Positions 7,789 through 15,416 of a stretch of 36,320 nt of DNA are shown here, piece by piece. A program made the position numbers and the translations under genes. The notes beneath the pieces are model-generated. The model had not been told where the DNA came from and did no database searches. It was given only the letters and a program-made list of their open reading frames with translations. How positions within the stretch are numbered: the first letter of the stretch is position 1; every line of letters starts with the position of its first letter. This DNA comes from UBA12478 sp964513275. Lineage in GTDB: Bacteria; Patescibacteriota; Patescibacteriia; UBA9934; GWF2-40-263. Where the stretch lies: contig CAZELN010000007.1 of assembly GCA_964513275.1 (NCBI GenBank), positions 1-36,320 on the forward strand, read 5' to 3'.

Positions 7789-8790
7789 TTAGTTGGTGGT
7801 GAAAACCTCACGAGCGGCTTCCCACAGGCGTTCATCACCCGCGACCTTGAGCGCATACCACCATTCTGCTCCCCACAAGTATGCCTCAGAAACGCCCACC
7901 TCTTGGGCAAATGCCACGTTGTTTTTTAGCATCTGTGCGTCAAAGGCATCGTACCACTGCGTCATGGGTCGTGATTCAATTGGCTCTGGAAACCAAGGTT
8001 CCGCCTGCAACTCTGAAACGACCACTTGACTCACGTAGTCGCGCACCAGCTGCGCACGGAAAAAGTAATACTCAGGTGTGAGCGGATACACAAAATAGCC
8101 AAAGAGGTCATTCCATGTTTGTCGATAGAGAGAAATTCCCAACACGTCGGCGGCCTGGGCTGAATCAAGCCAGGGTCCGAGCTCGCCGCTTACGGTGACT
8201 TGAATCGGCCGGTCGTCAAGCAAACGCACAAGATCCACACGCTCCTTAAATTCCGCCCCTGAAATGGTTGGACATTCTCCATAGGGAAAAAACGGTTCAT
8301 TCTCAACTTGCCAACGGATGATCGCCGTTGAGTTCTGATATCGACTCACCGCTGTTTGGATAAACGATAACGTTGCTTGTTGGCGGGCTTCGTCCGCAGA
8401 TATCTCGACCCAGTCAGGAAGGTAACACTCTGGCCATCGAGGAACTTTCATCCCAACAACCAACGTTACCTCTACGCCGTGGCCCTCTGAAATGCCCACA
8501 AGTGCATCCGGGATGGACCAGTCGTATTGGCCTTCCTCCTGTTCAATCTCAGACCAATACAGGGGTAACCGAACTTGGCGAACGCCCAAATCCCCCACAA
8601 GAGCCTGATAGGTTTGGATGGGATCAAGCCCGAGTTGGAGAGCATACACGGAAGAAAATGTGACGCCAAAATTTGTCTGAGCGACGACACGATGGTTAAG
8701 CCAAACAAAAGCGTACGTGAACACAGCGAAGGTGAGAACCGTCATCAAAAAGGCCAACGCGTAAAAAAATTTGGTGTGGTGGTGTTCCAT
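7789..8790 (-). CDS. Membrane-anchored TIM-barrel glycoside hydrolase
   Basis: An N-terminal membrane segment (residues 9-31) anchors an extracellular (beta/alpha)8 domain of clan GH-A type. VRLPLYWSEIEQEEGQYDW (about 73-91) is the usual strand-2 segment of GH5/GH42/GH39-like enzymes. The acid/base Glu is E165 in WQVENEP, and the nucleophile candidate is E260 in VVVSELQAEPW. WGAEWWY near the end matches a barrel strand-8 motif. At 333 residues it is a bare barrel without accessory domains. It could trim or remodel polysaccharide at the cell surface or of a host or neighbour. The exact family cannot be fixed by eye. It follows the 8799-10382 gene by 8 bases. Confidence 0.75.
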   Translation of the reverse strand: MEHHHTKFFYALAFLMTVLTFAVFTYAFVWLNHRVVAQTNFGVTFSSVYALQLGLDPIQTYQALVGDLGVRQVRLPLYWSEIEQEEGQYDWSIPDALVGISEGHGVEVTLVVGMKVPRWPECYLPDWVEISADEARQQATLSFIQTAVSRYQNSTAIIRWQVENEPFFPYGECPTISGAEFKERVDLVRLLDDRPIQVTVSGELGPWLDSAQAADVLGISLYRQTWNDLFGYFVYPLTPEYYFFRAQLVRDYVSQVVVSELQAEPWFPEPIESRPMTQWYDAFDAQMLKNNVAFAQEVGVSEAYLWGAEWWYALKVAGDERLWEAAREVFTTN

Positions 8791-8798
8791 GATCCTCC

Positions 8799-10382
8799 CT
8801 AAATCTCTTCCTGTTTCTCACGCAAAAATGCCAGCCAACTTTCCACAATATCAATGGCCGCCTTAAATGGTGCTTCGATAATGAAGTCAAAAAAGAAGAG
8901 AAAAATATTGACGCGCGGAGCCCGCAGGGCCACCCAACGGCCGGCGCGAACAATCGGCAAAAACAGCATGTCCGCAAACGTTCCCAAAAACCCACGTGAA
9001 GACTCAATCACGACTAATTCGCGGCGTGTATTGCGGATGCGCAACCCAAAGTACCCAACCAACGAGAGGAAAAAGACAAAGAAAAAGATCGAGAGCGCGT
9101 TAAACTCGATAGACGAAAGTGCCACGGAAATGAGCGTGACCGTGAGCGCGAGAATGAAGACATAGAGCGTGTTAAAAATCCACCACAGCACGCCACGTCC
9201 CCACGCACGTTTGCGCTTGAAAATAAGGGCAAATTCATCCCCTACCCCAAAAATCGCATGCAACTCCTCGAGGATTCGCTGGGTGTTTTGTTTTTTGGGA
9301 ATCCGTACGCTTAAACTGATGAGCATCAACAACAGGGGCGGAAAAAAGATGTTCACCGCCAGGGGGAGATAATCTGCTGTGCGTAAGACAAAAAATTCAT
9401 ACGGAAGCTCCACCAGTACAGCAAGGATCGATTTGGTGAGGAGGAGAAACAGCGCGGCGCGCACCACCGTCCGACCGAGCCGGGTGCGGAATGCGCTGTA
9501 GCGAGCCTCTGCCGCTTTTGTCACCGCCGTATCAATGCTCGTGATGTCTCCACTGTGCAAAGCCGCGGCAAAGGCTTCTGGATTATCGCGCACGATGTCG
9601 GAAAGAACATGGAAAACGACCGCGTGCCGTCGCACGAATCGGAACATTTCATCTTGCGCCGGATGCTGGATCTGGCGCTCAACGGAATCAATGACCTTGA
9701 TAAGGTTCATCGCGATCTCCTTAGTAACTGGATCACCAGCAACCGCTTTGCGCCAGGTATGGTAATAGAGCGTTAAAATCCGATAGCGTAATGTTGCTTG
9801 GTTGGATTTGAGTACGGTTCTGTGAATGCCAATGTACAACTGAAGATCGCGATCTTGCCCAACAAGCGTCTGCGTTTGCCACTCGACGCGTTTTTTCAAC
9901 TCCTGATACGCAAAACTTGCCAACGCCTCATCGATACAAGGAGGGCCAAGTGAATACTCAATCTCCACAGACAAAACGTCCAAAAGCCACTCGTACGCAC
10001 GCTGGCCATCGCGGCTCTCAGGCTCCAGAGTCACAAACAACAACTTGTATTTCTCTAAAATCTCACTGACCTTCTGGATCATGACGGAAGGGACTTTTCC
10101 GTTTGGAAGATACCGCGCCCAGATGAGTTCACGAAGAAGTTTGGTCGCCAATTCTTTGGAGGGAATATCCGCCATGCGGCGTTTTAAAATACGGCGGATC
10201 GCGTTGCGACGCAGCAAATGTTCCTCGTCGTACTCCAGGGCGTTACGGACGGTTTCATACACCGAAGCAGCCGCGGAAACGGTTTCGGAAACCTGTATCA
10301 CGTCCTCTTCTTTTTCCTGCTCTTCCACCTCACGCCGCATGTGCACGACCGTGGAGAGAAGATGTTCAAGTGCTTTATCCAT
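8799..10382 (-). CDS. Conserved-looking multi-pass membrane protein of unknown function
   Basis: I do not recognise the family. The first 300 residues are soluble and helical with many charged residues (an acidic coil at about 15-30 and long amphipathic helices after it). Then come four hydrophobic segments at about residues 307-330, 338-360, 397-425 and 428-450, and a C-terminal hydrophobic/amphipathic part (about 480-515) ending in a charged tail. The loop between helices 2 and 3 is basic. It is separated from the GT28-like gene upstream by only 2 bases, so the two products are probably made together and may act on the same membrane process. Confidence 0.7.
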   Translation of the reverse strand: MDKALEHLLSTVVHMRREVEEQEKEEDVIQVSETVSAAASVYETVRNALEYDEEHLLRRNAIRRILKRRMADIPSKELATKLLRELIWARYLPNGKVPSVMIQKVSEILEKYKLLFVTLEPESRDGQRAYEWLLDVLSVEIEYSLGPPCIDEALASFAYQELKKRVEWQTQTLVGQDRDLQLYIGIHRTVLKSNQATLRYRILTLYYHTWRKAVAGDPVTKEIAMNLIKVIDSVERQIQHPAQDEMFRFVRRHAVVFHVLSDIVRDNPEAFAAALHSGDITSIDTAVTKAAEARYSAFRTRLGRTVVRAALFLLLTKSILAVLVELPYEFFVLRTADYLPLAVNIFFPPLLLMLISLSVRIPKKQNTQRILEELHAIFGVGDEFALIFKRKRAWGRGVLWWIFNTLYVFILALTVTLISVALSSIEFNALSIFFFVFFLSLVGYFGLRIRNTRRELVVIESSRGFLGTFADMLFLPIVRAGRWVALRAPRVNIFLFFFDFIIEAPFKAAIDIVESWLAFLREKQEEI

Positions 10383-10384
10383 AC

Positions 10385-11734
10385 TTATACAATCAGAGGA
10401 AGCGGATGAATTTCACTGGGACGACCCAACACCACATCTTCAATGCGATACGCGCCATGCGTCGGGGCTTCAACATATCCATTCCAGGCCATGCGCGCAA
10501 CGCCGCCTGAAGCAATCCAGTCAAATAACCACTCATTAGTGTACCGAGGGTCATTTTGTGAGACACCGCCGCCCACATAGGACAACCACACGCGATTAAA
10601 TTCTTCTTGGCTTCCAATCGGTGGTGCCATCACAATCCCGATTCCTAAACCGCAATAAAAAGAAAGCTCGCTTGGTTTGGTCCAAAGGATGTCTGTCGTC
10701 TTCAGTGTTTCTGTAAAATCCGAGAAATAGTCTGTGCGCGAGGCATGCTCAGGCACACACACCCAATCTCCCAGTTCCTTCTTAAGACCCAGCTCCTTTA
10801 CCGCCGCGCGGTAATAGGCCACCGCATCGCGGCGAGACCCAGCCATCAAATTCAAACGCACCTCATGCCTCGCAATCCGCGATTTCAAACTCCGTAAAAT
10901 TTTCACTCCCAACACGCGCTGCGCTCCTGCCCCACCAACTGAATACGTGACCGTGAGCGGATGCGCCGCGCTTGTGCGCTTACATCGAGCCGGGCCAAGC
11001 TCGGCTTGAAGCGTACGCTGATACCGCTCATGAAAAATGCCGTTTGGATCAAGATTACACAAGCGCTCGGTTAGAAGATCTTTGAGCACCTCTCCTTCTG
11101 GACCGCCAACCAGATCTTTTGGAAGCGGGAATCCGGTCAGAAAAATATGATCTGCGCGAACGCCGTAGAGTTTGAGACGTTCCACCACACGACCATTGCT
11201 TGCGAGATACTTAATACGACTGCGTTTTGGGTCCAGTGGTGCCCACGCGCGAGAGATATCCGCGTCTGTGGTCACGCACCAAATATCGCCTGGGTAATCG
11301 TAATAATCGGCAAAAAAAGCTGAGATGAAAAACGTCGTCACGAACGGTATGGGACGTTCCGAAAGCTTCTCAATGAGATGACGGCCAAACCCCCGGTGGA
11401 TCATGAAAAAAATCTGTCGAAGCTGTGCATTGGGTTTAGAAAGATCACGGCGCGGATAAAATGAAGGGATTTGCTGCCAATGATCCATGGCTTCAAACAA
11501 AAAATCTCCGACAAGCGGCAATGGTTTCATGCGAGAAATGAATTCGTATAACTTTCGACTTTCCCGCCACCGTGATCGATCTTGCGCAGGAATCCCAGAA
11601 TAGTCATTGGCTGAAAGAATATGCCCTCCTGAAAGATCTTTCAGGGCAAAGGCGGCACGGGAGTGGCCGTATCCCATGTTTACGTCCACAACCCAGGCTC
11701 GAGGCTCGCTCCCTTTGTGCGAGTGGTTCTCCAT
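10385..11734 (-). CDS. GT-B fold glycosyltransferase-like protein (GT28/MGDG-synthase-like)
   Basis: A 449-residue protein. The N-terminal WVVDVNMGYGHSRAAFAL recalls the G-x-G-H-x-x-A segment that opens GT28 enzymes such as MurG, diacylglycerol glucosyltransferases and MGDG synthases. The C-terminal half has VTYSVGGAGAQ and, later, DILWTKPSELSFYCGLGIGIVMAPPIGSQEEFNRVWL, matching the nucleotide-sugar-binding segment and the 'P-x-G-x-Q-E-x-N' pattern of the family. There is no membrane segment. A lipid-linked acceptor is likely by family, but the sugar and acceptor are unknown. A 2-base gap to the membrane protein gene downstream suggests joint action. Confidence 0.6.
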   Translation of the reverse strand: MENHSHKGSEPRAWVVDVNMGYGHSRAAFALKDLSGGHILSANDYSGIPAQDRSRWRESRKLYEFISRMKPLPLVGDFLFEAMDHWQQIPSFYPRRDLSKPNAQLRQIFFMIHRGFGRHLIEKLSERPIPFVTTFFISAFFADYYDYPGDIWCVTTDADISRAWAPLDPKRSRIKYLASNGRVVERLKLYGVRADHIFLTGFPLPKDLVGGPEGEVLKDLLTERLCNLDPNGIFHERYQRTLQAELGPARCKRTSAAHPLTVTYSVGGAGAQRVLGVKILRSLKSRIARHEVRLNLMAGSRRDAVAYYRAAVKELGLKKELGDWVCVPEHASRTDYFSDFTETLKTTDILWTKPSELSFYCGLGIGIVMAPPIGSQEEFNRVWLSYVGGGVSQNDPRYTNEWLFDWIASGGVARMAWNGYVEAPTHGAYRIEDVVLGRPSEIHPLPLIV

Positions 11735-11737
11735 AGG

Positions 11738-12481
11738 TTAAAAAAACGTCCTCTCCTCTGAATGGCAGATGAGAGAAAAAGCCTCCTGCGCGGTATCGAC
11801 GATGGAGACAATGTTGAGATCCTTTGCCGCGATCGTTTTATATGTTTCCATCTGTGTCTGCTCTACCCACGAAAACAGTCCAGACCAGAAGTCCTTTCCG
11901 ACACACACCACAGGGGTTGGCTGCATTTTCCCTGTCTGGATAAGCGTGATGATCTCAAACAACTCATCAAGTGTTCCAAACCCTCCCGGAAAATACACAT
12001 ACGCCTGTGCGGAAGCGGCAAGCATGACTTTGCGCGTGAAAAAATAATGGAACCCGCGACCTTTCGTCACATACGGATTAATGCGTTGCTCCATGGGAAG
12101 TTGAATGTTCAAACCAATGGAAACACCCCCGCCGTCCTTTGCTCCCTTATTTCCCGCTTCCATGATGCCTGGCCCTCCACCGGTAATCACCGTAAATCCG
12201 TTTTTCGCCAGCAGCTTCCCAAGCTTCTGAGCTTCCTTGTACCAACGATCGCTTTTCTTCATGCGAGCCGAACCAAAAAACGTCACCTCACGACTCGACT
12301 CAGACAAAAACTGAAACCCTTCGACAAACTCAGCCATGATGCGGAAAATGCGCCAGGTAATTTCATTCAAACTTGTTGGTTTCGTTGGTTTTTCTTCGGG
12401 AGAAAGAGGAAGTCGACAAAGTGGCAACGGACTCACGTTTCCTGTGGATGACTCTGGTGTGGATGTCTGTTTAATTGGCAT
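11738..12481 (-). CDS. LOG family protein (TIGR00730-like Rossmann fold)
   Basis: The signature motifs of the LOG family are present: GGGPGIMEAGNKGA at about residues 100-113 and PGGFGTLDELFE at about 164-175. Members hydrolyse nucleoside 5'-monophosphates to base and ribose 5-phosphate (cytokinin activation in plants); many bacterial ones are annotated as lysine decarboxylase by mistake. The 247 residues include an extra N-terminal segment of about 45 residues, Pro- and Ser-rich, that looks disordered. Three bases separate it from the GT28-like gene downstream. Confidence 0.88.
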   Translation of the reverse strand: MPIKQTSTPESSTGNVSPLPLCRLPLSPEEKPTKPTSLNEITWRIFRIMAEFVEGFQFLSESSREVTFFGSARMKKSDRWYKEAQKLGKLLAKNGFTVITGGGPGIMEAGNKGAKDGGGVSIGLNIQLPMEQRINPYVTKGRGFHYFFTRKVMLAASAQAYVYFPGGFGTLDELFEIITLIQTGKMQPTPVVCVGKDFWSGLFSWVEQTQMETYKTIAAKDLNIVSIVDTAQEAFSLICHSEERTFF

Positions 12482-12517
12482 AGAAATGGTAAATCTATTT
12501 TAGCACATTCTGCAAAT

Positions 12518-13042
12518 TCAAGGTTCAATGGGTTTCGTCTCTGGTTTTGAATCTGTATTTGCAAGAAACGTCATCAACACGACTGACTGTTGTGCATCAA
12601 GCGCTTGTGAATCTTCATCAAGACGAAAACGATTATTTCCGTCATCATGATAAAGCACGGCGTAATAAACCTGGCCATCCGAAAGCGGTTCATCGATGGA
12701 AACAACGAGATGCTCACCACCGGTCTCCCATAGTTCCGACTCACCAATGACTGACCCAGGGACACCACTCCTATCGTCAAAAATGACGATATATCCAGGC
12801 TTTGACAAAACGACAAACCCAGCTTGCACAAATGTTTGGCCGCTTGGCTGATTCTCCACATAGATCGCATCATCTCCGCGCTCGAGCATCTGTTCAAACG
12901 TTGCGTAGCGGGTTGGTTCCGGTTCGATTAATTGCGCTGTGTTTGAAGATGGAGCTGCTGGTGAGGTTACCAAAATCGCCGCAACAATGCCCAAAACAAC
13001 TAAAAAGAAGAAAATCCAAAGTTTTGGGATAGTTTGTCGCAT
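12518..13042 (-). CDS. Membrane-anchored DUF7282-like protein
   Basis: A short N-terminus and one hydrophobic segment (residues 8-27, IPKLWIFFFLVVLGIVAAIL) lead into a Pro/Ser/Thr spacer and a beta-rich extracellular domain (about 60-150). The string VVLSKPGYIVIFDD, then GSVIGESELWETGGEHLVVSID and YYAVLYHDDGNNRF, resembles the DUF7282 pattern (buried beta strands with a His-Asp-Asx turn) known from surface proteins, especially of haloarchaea. The C-terminus is Lys/Pro/Glu-rich. It is probably the first gene of the minus-strand run, with its own promoter. Confidence 0.6.
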   Translation of the reverse strand: MRQTIPKLWIFFFLVVLGIVAAILVTSPAAPSSNTAQLIEPEPTRYATFEQMLERGDDAIYVENQPSGQTFVQAGFVVLSKPGYIVIFDDRSGVPGSVIGESELWETGGEHLVVSIDEPLSDGQVYYAVLYHDDGNNRFRLDEDSQALDAQQSVVLMTFLANTDSKPETKPIEP

Positions 13043-13044
13043 AC

Positions 13045-13060
13045 TAAAGATATTCTAACA
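13045..13060 (-). promoter_or_regulatory. Extended -10 promoter of the DUF7282-like gene
   Basis: TGTTAGAAT on the minus strand (13060-13052) is an extended -10 element. The expected start lies near 13045, three bases from ATG 13042, so the transcript would be almost leaderless. The -35 region (TGAGAA) is weak. Confidence 0.45.
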
Positions 13061-13068
13061 CAGGGATC

Positions 13069-13097
13069 TGGACATTCTCAGGAGCTTGGGCTACACT
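13069..13097 (+). promoter_or_regulatory. Promoter of rpmB
   Basis: TGGACA (13069-13074), a 17-bp spacer and TACACT (13092-13097) form a fair sigma-70-type promoter. It would start transcription near 13104, 19 bases before the rpmB ATG. It overlaps the divergent promoter of the gene starting at 13042. Confidence 0.5.
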
Positions 13098-13122
13098 CCT
13101 CTCGTCAATAATTCTCTCTCGT

Positions 13123-13368
13123 ATGTCTAAATCCTGCATCATAACTGGAAAAAAGACGTCCACTGGACAGCTTGTCTCTCACTCCAACGTGAAAGTCAAA
13201 CGTAAACTCTTTCCGAATCTCCAAAAGAAGCGGCTAGTCAATCCAAAGGACGGAAAAAAACTCACGATTATCATTTCCGCTCGTGGACTCCGAACTCTAA
13301 AAAAATGGGATCGCGAAGGAAAGAAGTACGACCTCAGTAGCCTCAAAAAAGCCCAAGCTCTTGTCTAA
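13123..13368 (+). CDS. rpmB: Large ribosomal subunit protein bL28
   Basis: The 81-residue protein begins MSKSCIITGKKTSTG and continues with VSHSNVKVKRKLFPNLQKKRL, the bL28 signature, followed by the typical basic C-terminal half (SARGLRTLKKW). bL28 binds 23S rRNA in the large subunit. Length is normal for the family. It stands alone between its own promoter and terminator and is divergent from the 12518-13042 gene. Confidence 0.95.
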   Translation: MSKSCIITGKKTSTGQLVSHSNVKVKRKLFPNLQKKRLVNPKDGKKLTIIISARGLRTLKKWDREGKKYDLSSLKKAQALV

Positions 13369-13369
13369 C

Positions 13370-13400
13370 AAAAACCAGCCTTCAACGGCTGATTTTTGTT
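13370..13400 (+). terminator. Intrinsic terminator of rpmB
   Basis: CAGCC (13376-13380) pairs with GGCTG (13387-13391). After one C-A mismatch the stem continues with AAAAA/TTTTT, and a T-run with GTT follows. It begins right after the rpmB stop. Confidence 0.8.
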
Positions 13401-13410
13401 CCTAAGTGAA

Positions 13411-13431
13411 AAGCAACCCGAGTGGTTGCTT
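13411..13431 (-). terminator. Hairpin terminator for the minus-strand genes
   Basis: AAGCAACC (13411-13418) and GGTTGCTT (13424-13431) form a perfect 8-bp stem with a 5-base loop. On the minus strand the stem ends in TTTT followed by CACTT. It lies just past the stop of the GC-rich remnant at 13443 and faces the rpmB terminator. Confidence 0.6.
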
Positions 13432-13442
13432 GAGCGGGGCGT

Positions 13443-13805
13443 CTAGGTGAATCGGAACGGGCCGGTGGCCGTGACGCGCAGGCGCCAGGGATACCGGCTC
13501 TCGTCGATGGCCGGGTAGAGCCAGGAGACCCGAACGACCTCGCTGGGAACATGCACCCCGCAGTGGGTGTGCGCGATCTCATCACGGATCCAGCGGAACT
13601 CTGGAAGAGGATCCGGCGAGGCCGTGACCCAGGCGAACTCGTCGACGAAGAGCAGGCATGGAATAGGGACTACTCCCCCACCCATCACCTTCCACTTCCT
13701 CTCGATCTCCTCGACTCCACCTTTGACGGCCCAGGTCTTGAACCACCATTCGTCTCGACCCGAGTCGCTGAACAGATGTCCAGCACCGAAGACGTGACTG
13801 GTCTG
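13443..13805 (-). pseudogene. GC-rich gene remnant, probably foreign, without a start
   Basis: The minus-strand frame is open from just after a TGA (13808-13806) to the stop at 13443, about 120 codons. Its third codon positions are mostly G or C, unlike every neighbour, and the whole stretch is visibly GC-rich. The sequence (for example DEWWFKTWAVKGGVEEIERK and later DEIAHTHCGVHVPSEVVRVS) looks like a real protein, but I do not recognise a family. The only ATG/GTG starts are at about residue 40 (GTG 13688, ATG 13685), so the coding signal extends upstream of any start. A 5'-truncated transferred gene or a chimeric assembly insert both fit. The region from the rpmB terminator to 13825 holds nothing else apart from the hairpin at 13411. 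Confidence 0.5.
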
Positions 13806-13825
13806 TCAATAGCTCGTTATAGATG

Positions 13826-15397
13826 CTAATTTTCGAAATCGTTTCCTTCCGCTTGTGCTTCCTTAATCGCCTCTCGAAAAATTTCCTGTAAGACTGCAAG
13901 CTGGCGGCTATTCTCAACTCCAGGACAGACGCGAATCGATCCATCGCCTGCAAAAATTCGTGTGGATCTAAATCCGAAACTACTTCCAACGGTCAACTCA
14001 ATGCCGTGAGCTCGAGCTTTTTTCAACAGGGAATCTTCAACTTTTCGCGGGATTCCCGCTTGCTGAAATTCTAGATAAAAAAACGCGGACAGTGCCTGGC
14101 CATCTTCCACATCTGGCCCGCGCCAAACGTGCACGCCAGGAATGTCTTTCAGCGCCTCTGCGAGGTCACGTACATTTTTCCCTATGCTTAGGCCGTGTTG
14201 GCGGATACGTTCAGGGGAAAGTCTCGACAAGAGTCCGAGACTAGATGTGCTCATCTGACCGCCAATCATGGTTCGTGCGACCCGCAAATCCACGACGATT
14301 TCCTGCCCGACTTTTGATCGCGTAATGACGTTCACCATCCCGCCGCTAGCGACGTCATGTCCTTCCTCATATAACTTCTGCAAACTGGTAACCGCAAGCA
14401 AAACGGTCGAATCGTCCAACACATGGGCAAGACGGTTCACCTCCAAAAGCGAACCCGAAGCCGTATAATCCATGATCACGTAGCGTTTAGAATGGTTTGT
14501 AGGTGTACGTAAAACCGCTTCAGGATTGATAAACGGCATGTGTGGTGAATTTCCGACCGGTTCAAAAAAAATGACTTGGGGATCTTCACGAAGAATCGCA
14601 TCAAGAAAATGCGCAGGTTTCTCAATGCTAAATTCAGCAAAATCCTTTCTGTCCACCATCGAAAGAAGGTGCTTCTCATTTTCAAAATATGAATCTTCCT
14701 GTCCAAGCACATGCGAAGACGCATCCAAACTCTTGGTAACAGCCGCCGTGGCGATCGTGATGGCTGACATTCCGCTATTGACAAGAATCGTCTCACCATG
14801 GACATCTTTATCAAGTTCCAACGCATCTTGAAGCGTCTGCTCCATCCGTTTTGGAGAAAGATCATATCGCGCATATAAGGCGATCAAATCCGGTTCAAGT
14901 TTCTGGCCAACGCCTACATGTTCGCGCACCGAGTGTTCTAACGACGGCGACTGCCAGGCTCCCATGCTCTGCAGGTTCGTCAGAACAAACTTAAACTCAC
15001 GCAAGTCGTTCAGCAATTCATCCAACTGGAGTTCAACGAGAAATTGTCGTGGACGAGAAGGAAAAAGGTCTCCCTGATTTTGGATGTTCGCAAGTCGTGT
15101 CTGGAGCGCCCTGAGGTGTTCCACCGCAACGCGCGTCATGGTGTCCAACAACGGACTTTTTCCTTCCGCCTCATCCATCGTCTTGGTGATGCGACCAAAT
15201 TCCTCAAGGAGGGCGACAACAAGCTTGACTTCGCGGCGAATTTCCTCTTTGTACGAATCATACTTCTCTGGCGGAAACACATCCTTGCTCAGGCCGCTCA
15301 ATTTCACAAGATCGTCATACGAAGGGATATTGATCGGGATTCGTTCACGACGATCTTGAATCCCAGCCATTCGTTCAATAGAAGTATTCATACGCAC
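13826..15397 (-). CDS. PLP-dependent enzyme related to the Cys/Met (trans-sulfuration) family
   Basis: A 523-residue protein. The PLP fold begins at about residue 190: VNSGMSAITIATAA (206-219) resembles the phosphate-binding S-G-M-x-A-I turn of cystathionine gamma-synthase-type enzymes; IMD (D310) is the expected pyridine-nitrogen Asp; and the Schiff-base lysine is probably K341 in TSLQKLYEEGHDVASGG, aligned with S-x-T-K-x-x-x-G-H-x-D. The first 185 residues form a helical extension not found in standard members, whose length is about 390-400. Reaction and substrate are unknown. It lies 19 bases downstream of hflX. ATG at 15397 and 15391 are both possible starts. Confidence 0.7.
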   Translation of the reverse strand: MRMNTSIERMAGIQDRRERIPINIPSYDDLVKLSGLSKDVFPPEKYDSYKEEIRREVKLVVALLEEFGRITKTMDEAEGKSPLLDTMTRVAVEHLRALQTRLANIQNQGDLFPSRPRQFLVELQLDELLNDLREFKFVLTNLQSMGAWQSPSLEHSVREHVGVGQKLEPDLIALYARYDLSPKRMEQTLQDALELDKDVHGETILVNSGMSAITIATAAVTKSLDASSHVLGQEDSYFENEKHLLSMVDRKDFAEFSIEKPAHFLDAILREDPQVIFFEPVGNSPHMPFINPEAVLRTPTNHSKRYVIMDYTASGSLLEVNRLAHVLDDSTVLLAVTSLQKLYEEGHDVASGGMVNVITRSKVGQEIVVDLRVARTMIGGQMSTSSLGLLSRLSPERIRQHGLSIGKNVRDLAEALKDIPGVHVWRGPDVEDGQALSAFFYLEFQQAGIPRKVEDSLLKKARAHGIELTVGSSFGFRSTRIFAGDGSIRVCPGVENSRQLAVLQEIFREAIKEAQAEGNDFEN

Positions 15398-15416
15398 AAT
15401 AGTGTACCCATGGTGG

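Noticed and set aside
13551..13829. Plus-strand open frame of 92 codons in the GC-rich island
   Set aside because: The minus frame has the stronger G/C third-position bias and a hairpin after its stop; the plus frame is probably its shadow.
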